A DNA stretch of 19,882 nucleotides from JBELHR01 sp042091275. Lineage in GTDB: Bacteria > Bacteroidota > Bacteroidia > Flavobacteriales > Flavobacteriaceae. The DNA is taken from contig JBELHR010000033.1 of NCBI GenBank assembly GCA_042091275.1, positions 1 through 19,882 of the forward strand. The letters are read 5' to 3'. The translations under genes and the position numbers were made by a program. The notes beneath the pieces were generated by a model that saw only the letters and a list, made by a program, of their open reading frames with translations, made no database searches and had not been told where the DNA came from. Positions 6,584 to 14,970 of this stretch are shown in pieces (position 1 is the first letter of the stretch; every line of letters starts with the position of its first letter).

Positions 6584-7473
6584 GATTTTGATTTTTGCAG
6601 ATGAGATCGAAATAATATTGCGTCTCCAAATGGAACATATTCCGGTTTAGTTAGGGCAAGAGCCTCTGATATTTCTTTAATCTCTTTCATTTCAATAGCT
6701 TGAATTCCAGAACCCATTAGGATTGGAGCAATATGAAATTCCACTAAATCAATTTGATCTTTGGCAAGAAAATGATGAATCGTTTCTTTTCCACCCTCCA
6801 ATAGGGCGGACTGAATGCCTTGACTTTTGAGACTTGTCAAAATAGATTCAGTACATAATACACCATCTTCATTTTTCTCGATATTAATACTCTTTGCCCC
6901 ATCTTGGTCTTGATTGTGCTTTCCAAAACAAATAATCTTGGAATCAGGACTAGTTTTCAGTGAGGAATAATCATTGTTTTTACTACTAATCACCACTTTT
7001 ACAGGGTCTTGGCCTTTTACGTGACGTACGTTTAATTTTGGTTTGTCGTTCCTGATGGTATTGCCTCCGATTATTACTGCATCGACTAGAGCTCTAATGC
7101 GATGAGAATGAATTCGATTCTCCATATTCCCAATCCACTTGGAGCTTCCAAAGTTCGTCGCTATTTTTCCATCAAGAGATTGAGCGACATGAAGACATAA
7201 ACGGGGATAATCACAATCTTTGTCTACCCAAAAAAAAGGCAGATAGAATTCCAAGGCTTTCACTAGTTTTTTACGGCGCCCTTTAGAACTTTTAACTTTA
7301 AAGTTCCCTTGATCGTTAAAAATAAAAACACTTTTTTCTTTGAGTACGGGCTCTAAAGAAACAATAGAAACCGCATCTCTTTCTATGACAATCCCCTCAC
7401 TTTTTAAATCTAAAGAAGGAAAAAGAGATTTAACTTTGAGAATGATATTCCAATGTTTAGCTTTTATATGCAT
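6580..7473 (-). CDS. RibD C-terminal-domain (DHFR-fold) reductase
   Basis: A 297-residue protein whose residues 91-290 form the RibD-C domain, the NADPH-dependent 5-amino-6-(5-phosphoribosylamino)uracil reductase fold related to dihydrofolate reductase. Motifs seen are SLDGKIA (99-105), IIGGNTIRNDKPKLNVR (134-150) and LLEGG (224-228). The deaminase domain of bifunctional RibD is absent; in its place is a 90-residue N-terminal segment that I do not recognise. It is therefore unlikely to be the housekeeping riboflavin enzyme. In this setting reduction of a pterin or pyrimidine ring, or of a ribosyl side chain, is a reasonable inference. It shares one base with the flippase stop and four with the dehydrogenase start. 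Confidence 0.85.
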   Translation of the reverse strand: MHIKAKHWNIILKVKSLFPSLDLKSEGIVIERDAVSIVSLEPVLKEKSVFIFNDQGNFKVKSSKGRRKKLVKALEFYLPFFWVDKDCDYPRLCLHVAQSLDGKIATNFGSSKWIGNMENRIHSHRIRALVDAVIIGGNTIRNDKPKLNVRHVKGQDPVKVVISSKNNDYSSLKTSPDSKIICFGKHNQDQDGAKSINIEKNEDGVLCTESILTSLKSQGIQSALLEGGKETIHHFLAKDQIDLVEFHIAPILMGSGIQAIEMKEIKEISEALALTKPEYVPFGDAILFRSHLQKSKS

Positions 7474-8876
7474 TAACGAGGTGGAGTTTGGGCTCTAAAA
7501 TAACGAAAATGACTTTTTAAAAGACACCCTATTACTATTAAAATGAAAATTACTGAAAATAATTGAAGATAAAAGCTATCCTTAAAAACTAAGGAAAAGG
7601 TCAAAAGAGCCAAAATCAAAATCAAAATATAAAAATCACTTTTAAGCAAAATAGCCTTTAAAGATTCGGAGACACTTTTATAGAAAATAATCGCATTTAT
7701 TGTGTTGGATATTAATGTGGTGTAAAGTATCCCATTTATACCATACTTTGGTATAAATATCAGAAACAGTACAGTCATTGCTAATAGTTTAAAAAAGTAA
7801 ACTTTATTTAGAAGCTGCGTTCGCTTTTGATAAATAAGAACAAGTGCAAAATAGCGGACTGAGATATAAGGAATCAAGGACAAGCACAGCAGAGACATAA
7901 ATTTAGGTAATTCTTGATATTGTTGAGGCTCAATGACTGTTGGAAGAAAATTACCAACTCCAAACACCGCAATTATCGCAAGGCAAAGGATGTCAAAATA
8001 GAGTCGTGTCAATTTTTGCGTCTCTGCTAGATTTTCAATAGTTGGAATACTTAGATATTTATATAAGTAAGGGCGGATGGAATTATCAACTATATTATTG
8101 GTAATCACTACTATGTTGGAGATACTAAAAAGAACCCCGAAAACAGCCACCACCTCCAGGCTAGCAAAATGCTCTAGCATAAATTTATTTATGTTTTGCT
8201 CCAAAGTGAGTAATATTAAGAATGGTATAAAGCTTATCGAAAAGATTAAACTCTTAATTAAGGTAGGGTCTTTAAACCGAAAGAGCTTTACCTTGTTCTC
8301 CCTTAAGAGGATATAGCTTAAAACGAGTATTTGAGGAAGGAGAGATCCATATAAGTAACCCTGTATACCTAAGTCAAATACGAGGATTAAGATTGCTTGC
8401 AATCCAACTTGGGAACAGGAGGAGAATATAACGAGTTTCGAGTATAAATTCGCTTTTTTTTGATTTTGAATGTAAATCAAATAGAGATTGTTCGCTCCCC
8501 CGATAAAAACAGTCAATGAAAATAGCAGGCCAAAAGGAAAATAATGGACCTCCGAACTAAAGATCAATTCAAACAAATAATTTCCAATTACCAGAAAAAT
8601 TATAAGCCATAAAACACTGAGTGAAATTTGAAACCCAAAAAGGGTTTGAAACAAGTGTCTTTGTTCCGTTTTTTTATCATAATCGAAAAACAGAGTTCTC
8701 ATAGCCATATCAGACTTCAGAAAAGAAAAAGACCCAAAAACGGCGAAAAAAGCCGTGAGAAGGGTGAGTATGCCGTACTCACTAACAGGAATATAATTCA
8801 GATATATGGGAAGCAATAGGAATCCCAGAATAGGCTGAATAAATCCAACTGAAGTAAATTTGAAAAAGGCTTTCAT
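7473..8876 (-). CDS. Wzx/MATE-type polysaccharide or lipid-linked substrate flippase
   Basis: A 467-residue, very hydrophobic protein with about 12-14 predicted membrane helices. It opens with FKFTSVGFIQPILGFLLLPIYLNYIPVSEYGILTLL-type sequence, the standard opening of the oligosaccharide flippase / polysaccharide biosynthesis protein family (MOP superfamily). Such proteins move undecaprenyl-linked or other lipid-linked glycans, and sometimes other amphipathic products, from the cytoplasmic to the periplasmic leaflet. The start overlaps the LTA-synthase-like gene by four bases (ATGA) and its stop overlaps the RibD-like gene by one. Its position inside the operon suggests it exports the product made by the cytoplasmic enzymes. 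No Wzy-type polymerase is seen in the window. Confidence 0.85.
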   Translation of the reverse strand: MKAFFKFTSVGFIQPILGFLLLPIYLNYIPVSEYGILTLLTAFFAVFGSFSFLKSDMAMRTLFFDYDKKTEQRHLFQTLFGFQISLSVLWLIIFLVIGNYLFELIFSSEVHYFPFGLLFSLTVFIGGANNLYLIYIQNQKKANLYSKLVIFSSCSQVGLQAILILVFDLGIQGYLYGSLLPQILVLSYILLRENKVKLFRFKDPTLIKSLIFSISFIPFLILLTLEQNINKFMLEHFASLEVVAVFGVLFSISNIVVITNNIVDNSIRPYLYKYLSIPTIENLAETQKLTRLYFDILCLAIIAVFGVGNFLPTVIEPQQYQELPKFMSLLCLSLIPYISVRYFALVLIYQKRTQLLNKVYFFKLLAMTVLFLIFIPKYGINGILYTTLISNTINAIIFYKSVSESLKAILLKSDFYILILILALLTFSLVFKDSFYLQLFSVIFILIVIGCLLKSHFRYFRAQTPPR

Positions 8877-10564
8877 TCTCTATCCGGTTTTATGCCATCA
8901 GGTAAAGTTTCAATATACTGGTGACCTTCTCCAAAGAATTGAATAAGCTTCTTTAAGAATAAAGAGCTAAATCCTTCGTGCTTAATAGTTTTGGATATGT
9001 TTTTCAAGTCTAAACTATTGTGAAAACCTTCCTTGTGAAAAGATTCGATAAAATCATGGTTTTTAGAAATGATATAAAGTGCAGTGTTTTTATTCATTCC
9101 TTTAGGTGTAATTTTTGGAGGTTGGTGATCCCCAAAGAGAACAAAAACGGTATTGTCATCAGCGTTCTTTTGAATGAAATTTATGAGATAGTCGTATTGG
9201 TATTTTATAGAATCAATATATTTTTTCTCCGAAAAGCTCTTGTTGATTTCTGTAGTATCAAAATCTAAATGATCATAATCCTTCCATTGGCCTTGCGCTT
9301 TTAAGGGAGAATGCCATTGATAATGGGAATTTAAAGAGGGGAAAAATAAAAAGAAAGGTGGTTTGCCTTTAGCGATTTGATAAGCTGTATTTAAGGAGTA
9401 TTCATCGGGAATAGCCTTAATGTCGCCAAAATGCAATAGTTTGTTTTGATAATTTATTTCTTGGTAAGTTAGAAAGTGATCGGCTTTGGTAACATTGGTT
9501 AACGTTTTCCAGTCTATTTTGAAATATTTAAACTTTGCAACAAGACCGCTTAAATAAATATTGAAATAGCCATTTTGTTTTAAAAATGAGGGTGTCGAAG
9601 TATAGTTTTTCAGTTTAGAGGATTTGAATACATCCGCATATTCTAGTTCATTTTCGATTTCGATTCCATTCAAAAAACTAGAAAATGCCAACCAAGATGC
9701 GCCGGAATAAATAGTAGATTTCGTAAAGGAAGACGCAAGGTGAATCCCGTTTTCGTCGAGTTTGTTTTGTTTGAGCTGGATTAGAGAATTGATATCTGAA
9801 TTGAACTTAGATTCTTTAAAAATAACACTCCCCAAGGATTCAACGGAAACCATAACGATATTTGGTTTGTCAGTCAACTTTACTTTTGTGAAATCATTTT
9901 TGTTTTTAATGCTGTTGACTTTGCGAAATTTATTGTTTCTAAAGGAATCTTTTATGCTTATATATAACAGAAGAGAGGGGGATATGGCAGTTCGATATTT
10001 ATAGTCCTTAAGCGGGAAATAAGATAATTTCCAAAACCCTAATATTGATATAGCAAGCACTGTAGCAAAGAATAAAAAATTTTGTTCCTTAATTTGAAGT
10101 GTGTCTGATAGACAGATTTCGATAATTAGATAAATCCCGATTATCAAGCTTGTGATCAATAAAAGCGCGAGGAAAGCATATATATACCTATATTTTCCAA
10201 GGAGAATCCATCCAGTTTTGGCAAAGGTGATATCGTTCAGAATAACAGGGTCTCTCTCAAAAAAAGTCAACATTATCTGCGTATAAAAAAACAAGAGGAG
10301 ACCGAAAACATAGAACACCGAGGCAAGTCCGATAAAATATGGATTTTGAAAGAAGTAGGCCAATAGGAAAAAGCATGTAAAATCAAGATTTACCCTTAAG
10401 ATATCCGATGAGATTTTCCAGTTTACGAGTTCAATATTCTTTCTGAAGTTATTTTTTGAAAATAAGAAAAAAGGAAGTGGACTTTTTTGATTTTTAATGT
10501 TTACCAAATAGGCCGGCACAAAACACAAAATATTAATCCCTAGAAAAAGAAGAATCCCTAGCAT
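8873..10564 (-). CDS. LTA-synthase/sulfatase-superfamily membrane phospho-headgroup transferase
   Basis: A 563-residue protein with about five N-terminal membrane helices (near 1-21, 57-72, 78-98, 126-150, 163-182) and a periplasmic alkaline-phosphatase-fold domain from about residue 230. Visible metal and active-site motifs are PNIVMVSVES (Glu242), SGASWLAFSS (Ser290 at or near the usual nucleophilic Thr), SLNSHYQWHSP (His414) and FGDHQPP (Asp479, His480). Relatives transfer phosphoglycerol or phosphoethanolamine from phospholipids to surface glycans or lipids. Gram-negative Bacteroidota have no lipoteichoic acid, so a different acceptor is expected, plausibly the product of this operon after flipping. 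It overlaps its neighbours by 7 and 4 bases. Assignment to the superfamily is firm, the reaction is inferred. Confidence 0.85.
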   Translation of the reverse strand: MLGILLFLGINILCFVPAYLVNIKNQKSPLPFFLFSKNNFRKNIELVNWKISSDILRVNLDFTCFFLLAYFFQNPYFIGLASVFYVFGLLLFFYTQIMLTFFERDPVILNDITFAKTGWILLGKYRYIYAFLALLLITSLIIGIYLIIEICLSDTLQIKEQNFLFFATVLAISILGFWKLSYFPLKDYKYRTAISPSLLLYISIKDSFRNNKFRKVNSIKNKNDFTKVKLTDKPNIVMVSVESLGSVIFKESKFNSDINSLIQLKQNKLDENGIHLASSFTKSTIYSGASWLAFSSFLNGIEIENELEYADVFKSSKLKNYTSTPSFLKQNGYFNIYLSGLVAKFKYFKIDWKTLTNVTKADHFLTYQEINYQNKLLHFGDIKAIPDEYSLNTAYQIAKGKPPFFLFFPSLNSHYQWHSPLKAQGQWKDYDHLDFDTTEINKSFSEKKYIDSIKYQYDYLINFIQKNADDNTVFVLFGDHQPPKITPKGMNKNTALYIISKNHDFIESFHKEGFHNSLDLKNISKTIKHEGFSSLFLKKLIQFFGEGHQYIETLPDGIKPDRE

Positions 10565-11331
10565 GGCTTCAATTCTATTAAATTATATTTCATTTCCTTC
10601 TTGAAGTAAAGTTTTTCCAAAAGAATACCACCTCCGAATAGCTTTTTAAAACTATTCCCTTTGACTTTGGAAAGTAACAAAGTTGTGTAATATTTCAATG
10701 AGATATTGTGTGACGATGAGGTCTTTAGAAAGGGAGATAAATCCTTAATAAAAAATTCGAAATTGGAGTCATACAAGTCTTTTTCGCTCAGTAGTTCCTC
10801 CAGCTCCCAATAGTTTTTAAATTCAGAACAAAGTTTGTTTTCAGGAGTTTCACCTGAATAAAAATCATCGACCACAAGAATCTTTCCTCCTGGGTTTAAA
10901 ATGGATTTAAAATGACTTAGGGTACTTTGAAAATTTCCGCTGTGCTTAAAAGATTCTACACATAGTATAAGATCGTATTTTTCGTGGCTAATTTTATCGA
11001 ACGATAATTTTTGAAAGGAGCAATTGGTAAAACCTTTCTCTTTTAGGGAATAATTAGCTCTATTGATCTCTAAGTCACTAAGACTTATCCCGGTAATTTT
11101 ATTTTGAGTTTTCTCAGCTAGAAAAATGGAGCCAAAACCAACTCCACACCCTGCATCCAAAATTTTCAAACCACTATTATTTGAGATATAATGCTGCAGT
11201 ATATAATCGTAAAGGTGAAGGCAGTTCATCTTTTTATAATCTAGCTTTTTGTGAATAGGATAGATATGCCCTCCGTTTTTGTTCTTTTCTAAAAGAAATA
11301 AATCATTATATAATTTAGAAATTTTATCCAT
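10558..11331 (-). CDS. Class I SAM-dependent methyltransferase (first of two in the operon)
   Basis: A 257-residue Rossmann-type methyltransferase. Motif I is ILDAGCGVGFGS (57-68), followed by the acidic-strand position GISLSDLEI (81-89). Later come FDLILCVESFKH-type motif IV (YDLILCVES) and LNPGGKILVVDDFY. The C-terminal roughly 80 residues (ending in a Lys-rich stretch) are not clearly part of the core fold and may bind the acceptor. The layout is that of methyltransferase domain 11/25 proteins, including enzymes of isoprenoid quinone, sterol and lipid methylation; the acceptor cannot be told. It overlaps the second methyltransferase gene by 8 bases and the LTA-synthase-like gene by 7. Confidence 0.85.
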   Translation of the reverse strand: MDKISKLYNDLFLLEKNKNGGHIYPIHKKLDYKKMNCLHLYDYILQHYISNNSGLKILDAGCGVGFGSIFLAEKTQNKITGISLSDLEINRANYSLKEKGFTNCSFQKLSFDKISHEKYDLILCVESFKHSGNFQSTLSHFKSILNPGGKILVVDDFYSGETPENKLCSEFKNYWELEELLSEKDLYDSNFEFFIKDLSPFLKTSSSHNISLKYYTTLLLSKVKGNSFKKLFGGGILLEKLYFKKEMKYNLIELKPC

Positions 11332-12019
11332 TATTTTTCAGAATAAAAATAAATTCGTGAGAAAGACTTAAGGGTAACAATTTGGGAAACCTTCTCTTTG
11401 GACTTGGCGAAATAATCCCAAAACTAAAAATTTGAACTATTCTGTGAAGTATCCATTGGTCGGGAAATATACCTTCTATTTCAAATCCGAATTGCTCGAA
11501 TATTTCAATCCATTGGTCTAAATCCTTTGCAGTTTGATGGCCATTATTGTTTTTGAGATTGAAGAATTCTTTAATCCGCCAAGTGAAATTTTTCGAATTC
11601 CGAACCATAAAGCAAAAAGAGGCATCTTGTTTAGCAACTCTCTTTTTTTCTTGAAGTACTCGTTCTAAGTTTAACATTCTCTCCAACGATCCGATACAGC
11701 TGATATAATCAAAATAATTATCGGGATAGGGAAGAGACTCTGCGTTTCCGATACTTAATTTTGCTCTGGGAACATTGACTCTCGCTTTTTGAATTGCCAC
11801 CTCAGACAGATCTATGCCATAAGTATCTAGGTCTTTGCTTTCAATGCAGGATAGCATTCTTCCCAAACCACATGCTACATCGAGATATTTACCCTTTATC
11901 GGTTTTAGGTGGTTTAACAAAATGAAGTATGCAGATTTTGGTCTTAGATAGCTATTCCCTCTTGTGGAGTAGGTATTGTTAAACCAATTTTTAATTTCTT
12001 CTTGTCTGCTCAGAAGCAT
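11324..12019 (-). CDS. Class I SAM-dependent methyltransferase, first gene of the operon
   Basis: A 231-residue methyltransferase with motif I YLDVACGLGRML (45-56), GIDLSEVAI (68-76) and NAESLPYPDNYFDYI (92-106), the UbiE/methyltransferase-11 pattern. The post-IV region (RVAKQDASFCFMVRNS) is less conserved than usual, lacking the common PGG. It is the promoter-proximal gene of the seven-gene minus-strand operon, divergent from the CDP-alcohol phosphotransferase gene across an 87-base gap. The two methyltransferases of this operon are not close copies of each other, so they probably act at different steps or positions. Acceptor unknown. Confidence 0.85.
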   Translation of the reverse strand: MLLSRQEEIKNWFNNTYSTRGNSYLRPKSAYFILLNHLKPIKGKYLDVACGLGRMLSCIESKDLDTYGIDLSEVAIQKARVNVPRAKLSIGNAESLPYPDNYFDYISCIGSLERMLNLERVLQEKKRVAKQDASFCFMVRNSKNFTWRIKEFFNLKNNNGHQTAKDLDQWIEIFEQFGFEIEGIFPDQWILHRIVQIFSFGIISPSPKRRFPKLLPLSLSHEFIFILKNNG

Positions 12020-12106
12020 AGGATAGGATTAGATTAAAACTTAGATGCTTTTCATTCTCTTAAGAATTTAATATTTCTTAATTTCAACTAAACTTAAGTA
12101 AATATT
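12020..12106. promoter_or_regulatory. Divergent promoter region of the two biosynthetic operons
   Basis: These 87 very AT-rich bases separate the seven-gene minus-strand operon from the three-gene plus-strand operon and must hold both promoters unless there are distant starts. I found no exact TAnnTTTG box on either strand; the closest on the minus strand is TAAGTTTA around 12090-12097. An imperfect inverted repeat AAGAA/TTCTT flanks the centre (about 12062-12079). A shared control region is a positional inference. Confidence 0.45.
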
Positions 12107-12763
12107 TTGATTGTAAAGAATAAATTCCCGCCCTTTCTTTATGGAGTTTTTGCGATTCTCATAAGTAGTTGTTCTTTTTATTTCAGCAACATATTCATTT
12201 TAATCCTTTTGCCTCTTGTGGTTCTCCCTTTGTTTACCCTAAAGAGTGAAAAACCGCATTTCTCTTTGATTCCTAACTGGATCACTTTATTTAAGTTATT
12301 GCTCGTGATATTGCTGTTGAGTTTGTTTGACCGCATGAAACCTCTAGAAATGACTCTTTTAAGTCTATTGATTGTTTTGGTAGACGTAGTAGATGGCTAT
12401 TTGGCGCGAAGGTTAAATCAAACCTCAAAATTTGGAGCTATTTTTGATTCAGAGGTCGATGCATTCTATGTTCTGACCTGTGCATTTGGAGCTTATTTAT
12501 ATTTTGACATGCCGATTTGGATTCTCTTCATGGGTTATATTAGATACTTATATGAAATACCCTTGTTCTTTTTGAATAAAAATAAAACACTTAAAAAACC
12601 TCAAGGCAGAAGTATTTATGCTATTCTAGCGGGGATTGTATTTTTAGTGATTGCTTTTTCTTTTTCACTTGCTCCCTTTCAATACGAATCGTTAATTGTA
12701 GCGAATTTGATATTATTGTTTTCTTTTTCGAAAAGTTTTTATCACGATTTTATTCAGAATTAA
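12107..12763 (+). CDS. CDP-alcohol phosphotransferase (phosphatidyltransferase family)
   Basis: A 218-residue integral membrane enzyme with the complete family signature D-x2-D-G-x2-A-R-x8-G-x3-D-x3-D, seen as Asp93, Asp96, Gly97, Ala100, Arg101, Gly110, Asp114 and Asp118. The opening IPNWITLFKLLL (55-66) matches the PNxxT-R motif of this family except for Lys in place of Arg. It transfers a phospho-group from a CDP-linked alcohol (for example CDP-diacylglycerol) to a second alcohol in the inner membrane. The frame allows only a TTG start at 12107: a stop lies four codons upstream and the next ATG (codon 77) would remove needed helices. It abuts the glycosyltransferase gene with no gap. Which CDP-alcohol and acceptor are used is unknown. 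Confidence 0.88.
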   Translation: MIVKNKFPPFLYGVFAILISSCSFYFSNIFILILLPLVVLPLFTLKSEKPHFSLIPNWITLFKLLLVILLLSLFDRMKPLEMTLLSLLIVLVDVVDGYLARRLNQTSKFGAIFDSEVDAFYVLTCAFGAYLYFDMPIWILFMGYIRYLYEIPLFFLNKNKTLKKPQGRSIYAILAGIVFLVIAFSFSLAPFQYESLIVANLILLFSFSKSFYHDFIQN

Positions 12764-13735
12764 ATGGTTTATCTAATCGCTCCAAAAATAGGTCCCACTC
12801 CGGCTGGAGGTTCTCTTTACAATTATTTTGTCGCTAAGGAAAACAATTTTCTGAGGTTGATAGAGGTTTTGGAGATTGAGGATTGTATCAATAAACTTCC
12901 CGAAAACGCACTCGTTATTGTGGATAGTTTGATTCTAGTTTCCTTCTGTGAAAAAGGATATAATTCGAAATTTAGAACCATAGGCCTGATTCATCTCCTG
13001 ACCTTTTTAGATAAAAAGGACCAAAACAAAAGGCTTGTCGCTAAAGAATTGAACTATTTGAAGGATTTGCCGCTTATTGTAACAGGGAATGCTTTTAAAG
13101 AGGATTTGATAGCGAGCTATGCCTTGAAAGAGAATAGAATTTACCCTGTTTTACCAGGAATGTCCGAGAGTTTAAAAAAAGAGAGCTATGCTCAAACAGT
13201 GAATAAAATTCTTGTCATAGCATCGATTACTAGGAGAAAAGAGATTTTGACCTGTATAAAAACGTTGTCAGAGTTAAAGTCTGAAAGTTGGTCTTTGACC
13301 ATTTATGGTGAAATTGTCGATCGAGAATATTTTGATGAAATTCAGAGCTATTTGAAAGAAAAAAGATTAGCTCACAAAGTTGTGTTTAAGGGCTATGTAA
13401 AGCAAGAATTATTGTGGCAATCTCTAATTAAATATGATTTGATGCTTAACTTTTCTAGATACGAAACCTTTGGAATGGCAATATACGAGGCTTTACAAAT
13501 AGGATTACCCATTTTATCTTTTGGAACGGTATTGGACTCCTTATTTTCTAAAAACAGTAATTTTAAGAGCTTTAAGGATATAACTAGTTTTAAACGTGAA
13601 CTAGAAAAATTAATAATGGATTCGAGCTATTACGGCAGGTATAAATTCGCTGGCAATACTCGCAGAGATTGGAAACAAGTGGCGGAAGAATTTAATAATA
13701 CTGTTTGTCAAATTTCAAAAGATAATCAATGGTGA
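12764..13735 (+). CDS. GT4-type glycosyltransferase
   Basis: A 323-residue GT-B glycosyltransferase of the GT4 (group 1) family. The E-x7-E nucleotide-sugar motif lies at Glu234-Glu242 (YETFGMAIYEALQIGLPILSFG context). The donor domain starts near ILVIASITRRKE (149-160), and a short glycine-rich loop TPAGGS (12-17) marks the acceptor domain. It is somewhat shorter than typical GT4 enzymes. It starts directly after the stop of the CDP-alcohol phosphotransferase gene (TAAATG) and overlaps the next gene by 7 bases, so the three are co-translated. It presumably glycosylates the product or an intermediate of the pathway; donor sugar and acceptor are unknown. Confidence 0.85.
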   Translation: MVYLIAPKIGPTPAGGSLYNYFVAKENNFLRLIEVLEIEDCINKLPENALVIVDSLILVSFCEKGYNSKFRTIGLIHLLTFLDKKDQNKRLVAKELNYLKDLPLIVTGNAFKEDLIASYALKENRIYPVLPGMSESLKKESYAQTVNKILVIASITRRKEILTCIKTLSELKSESWSLTIYGEIVDREYFDEIQSYLKEKRLAHKVVFKGYVKQELLWQSLIKYDLMLNFSRYETFGMAIYEALQIGLPILSFGTVLDSLFSKNSNFKSFKDITSFKRELEKLIMDSSYYGRYKFAGNTRRDWKQVAEEFNNTVCQISKDNQW

Positions 13736-14289
13736 CTCTGGTAGTTTTATCGGCGTACTTTTCTCTATTATTGGAGCTTACCCTATTTAGAGTGCCGAGT
13801 AAAGTAGGTTTTTTTGAGAATTTTAAAAGACAAAAAAGCAAGAGAAAGGGTCTGTTTAGAACGATCATAATTTTGCTGGGATTTGCCACATTTTTATACC
13901 CGGCTTTTTATTTAATTTTCTTTAAAACCTATAATCCTTATTCCGACTCTGTATATAATTTGATATTGGCAATATTTTTAATCGTTATTGGTAGACTCGC
14001 GAGTTTGGTGGCGGTTGTTAGAATTAGGAAAAAAAATACGCAAAAAGAGAACCACTTTTTTTTACATACTGATGGGATTTATAAAATTTCTAGAAACCCA
14101 ATTCAGGTTGGTCTATATCTGTTTTTAATCGGATTATGGTTGCTGTTTTCCTCCTATGTTTTTTTAATGGGTATCCTTATTTATATAGTTTATATGCACT
14201 TTATGATAAAACTAGAGGAGGATTTCTTGAGGAATCGTTTTGGAGAAACTTATAAATTTTATTGTTCTTACACTAAAAGATATTTGTAA
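13729..14289 (+). CDS. Isoprenylcysteine-methyltransferase/PEMT-like membrane methyltransferase
   Basis: A 186-residue protein with about four to five membrane helices (near 1-20, 43-66, 75-97, 126-160). The cofactor-binding signature of the ICMT/PEMT family is present: DGIYKISRNPIQVGLYLFLIG (115-135, with Arg122-Asn-Pro) and the C-terminal EEDFLRNRFGETYKFYCS (163-180). Bacterial members methylate lipids, isoprenoid or other membrane-embedded acceptors using SAM. It overlaps the glycosyltransferase gene by 7 bases and ends the divergent operon. Its stop is immediately adjacent to the stop of the convergent DUF998 gene, leaving no room for a terminator between them. Family is clear; substrate is unknown. 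Confidence 0.85.
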   Translation: MVTLVVLSAYFSLLLELTLFRVPSKVGFFENFKRQKSKRKGLFRTIIILLGFATFLYPAFYLIFFKTYNPYSDSVYNLILAIFLIVIGRLASLVAVVRIRKKNTQKENHFFLHTDGIYKISRNPIQVGLYLFLIGLWLLFSSYVFLMGILIYIVYMHFMIKLEEDFLRNRFGETYKFYCSYTKRYL

Positions 14290-14925
14290 CTAGGAAAGTC
14301 TATGGTAAGGTTTTTGCTTTATTTGAAAGGCACAGAGCAGTATCCAAAACAAAATTAGACTTTCAACAATTCGCTGATAAAGGCCCACAAATTCAGATTC
14401 AAGATTAGAGGACAGGATATAGACAAAACCAAAGCTCAGAACTCCTAAGGCGATGGATATGAGAGAAAGCTTTTTATAATTTTCAAATTTTTTCAATCCG
14501 AGACCTGTTATAAGGATACTTATAGGGACAAAAACATAAACCATCAGAGCGGATAAATTGTGTATCATTTGGGAGATACTTGGATTTATATAATCGGGAT
14601 TACAACCGCTATCACATGGAAATATAGATACGATGATAGTTCCTATTCCATAGAAAAGCCCAACTCCATAAAATCCTGTTTTTATCCATGCCGAAGAAGG
14701 GAGGTATTTAACTCCAAGAAAACAAAACAGAGTGAATAAAATACCGCTTGGTATATATCCAAAGATTCTTAAATTCCATCCGTATTCTGTATCTATGGCG
14801 TAAGTTTCGCTAATATATTGGCTAGTTACACTATAGTTGTCAATCAAAAGACCACCAATAATAGCAGTAGCTACAAATACGATTACTCCTGTGATTCCTG
14901 TTAAAAATATTGCCTTATTGTTCAT
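14290..14925 (-). CDS. DUF998 family membrane protein
   Basis: A 211-residue protein with six predicted membrane helices spread over its length. The sequence SQYISETYAIDTEYGWNLRIFGYIPSGIL near the N-terminus, FPCDSGCNPD in a loop (about 106-115) and the helix with MIHNLSALMVYV are characteristic of DUF998, a family of integral membrane proteins of unknown role. The stop codon touches that of the convergent ICMT-like gene (14289/14290). The gene lies 45 bases downstream of the COG0523 GTPase gene on the same strand, so co-transcription is possible but not certain. Confidence 0.83.
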   Translation of the reverse strand: MNNKAIFLTGITGVIVFVATAIIGGLLIDNYSVTSQYISETYAIDTEYGWNLRIFGYIPSGILFTLFCFLGVKYLPSSAWIKTGFYGVGLFYGIGTIIVSIFPCDSGCNPDYINPSISQMIHNLSALMVYVFVPISILITGLGLKKFENYKKLSLISIALGVLSFGFVYILSSNLESEFVGLYQRIVESLILFWILLCAFQIKQKPYHRLS

Positions 14926-14970
14926 TTATTGTTTTCCCTTTAAACTCAAATCGATTTTCTGAGAACACCC

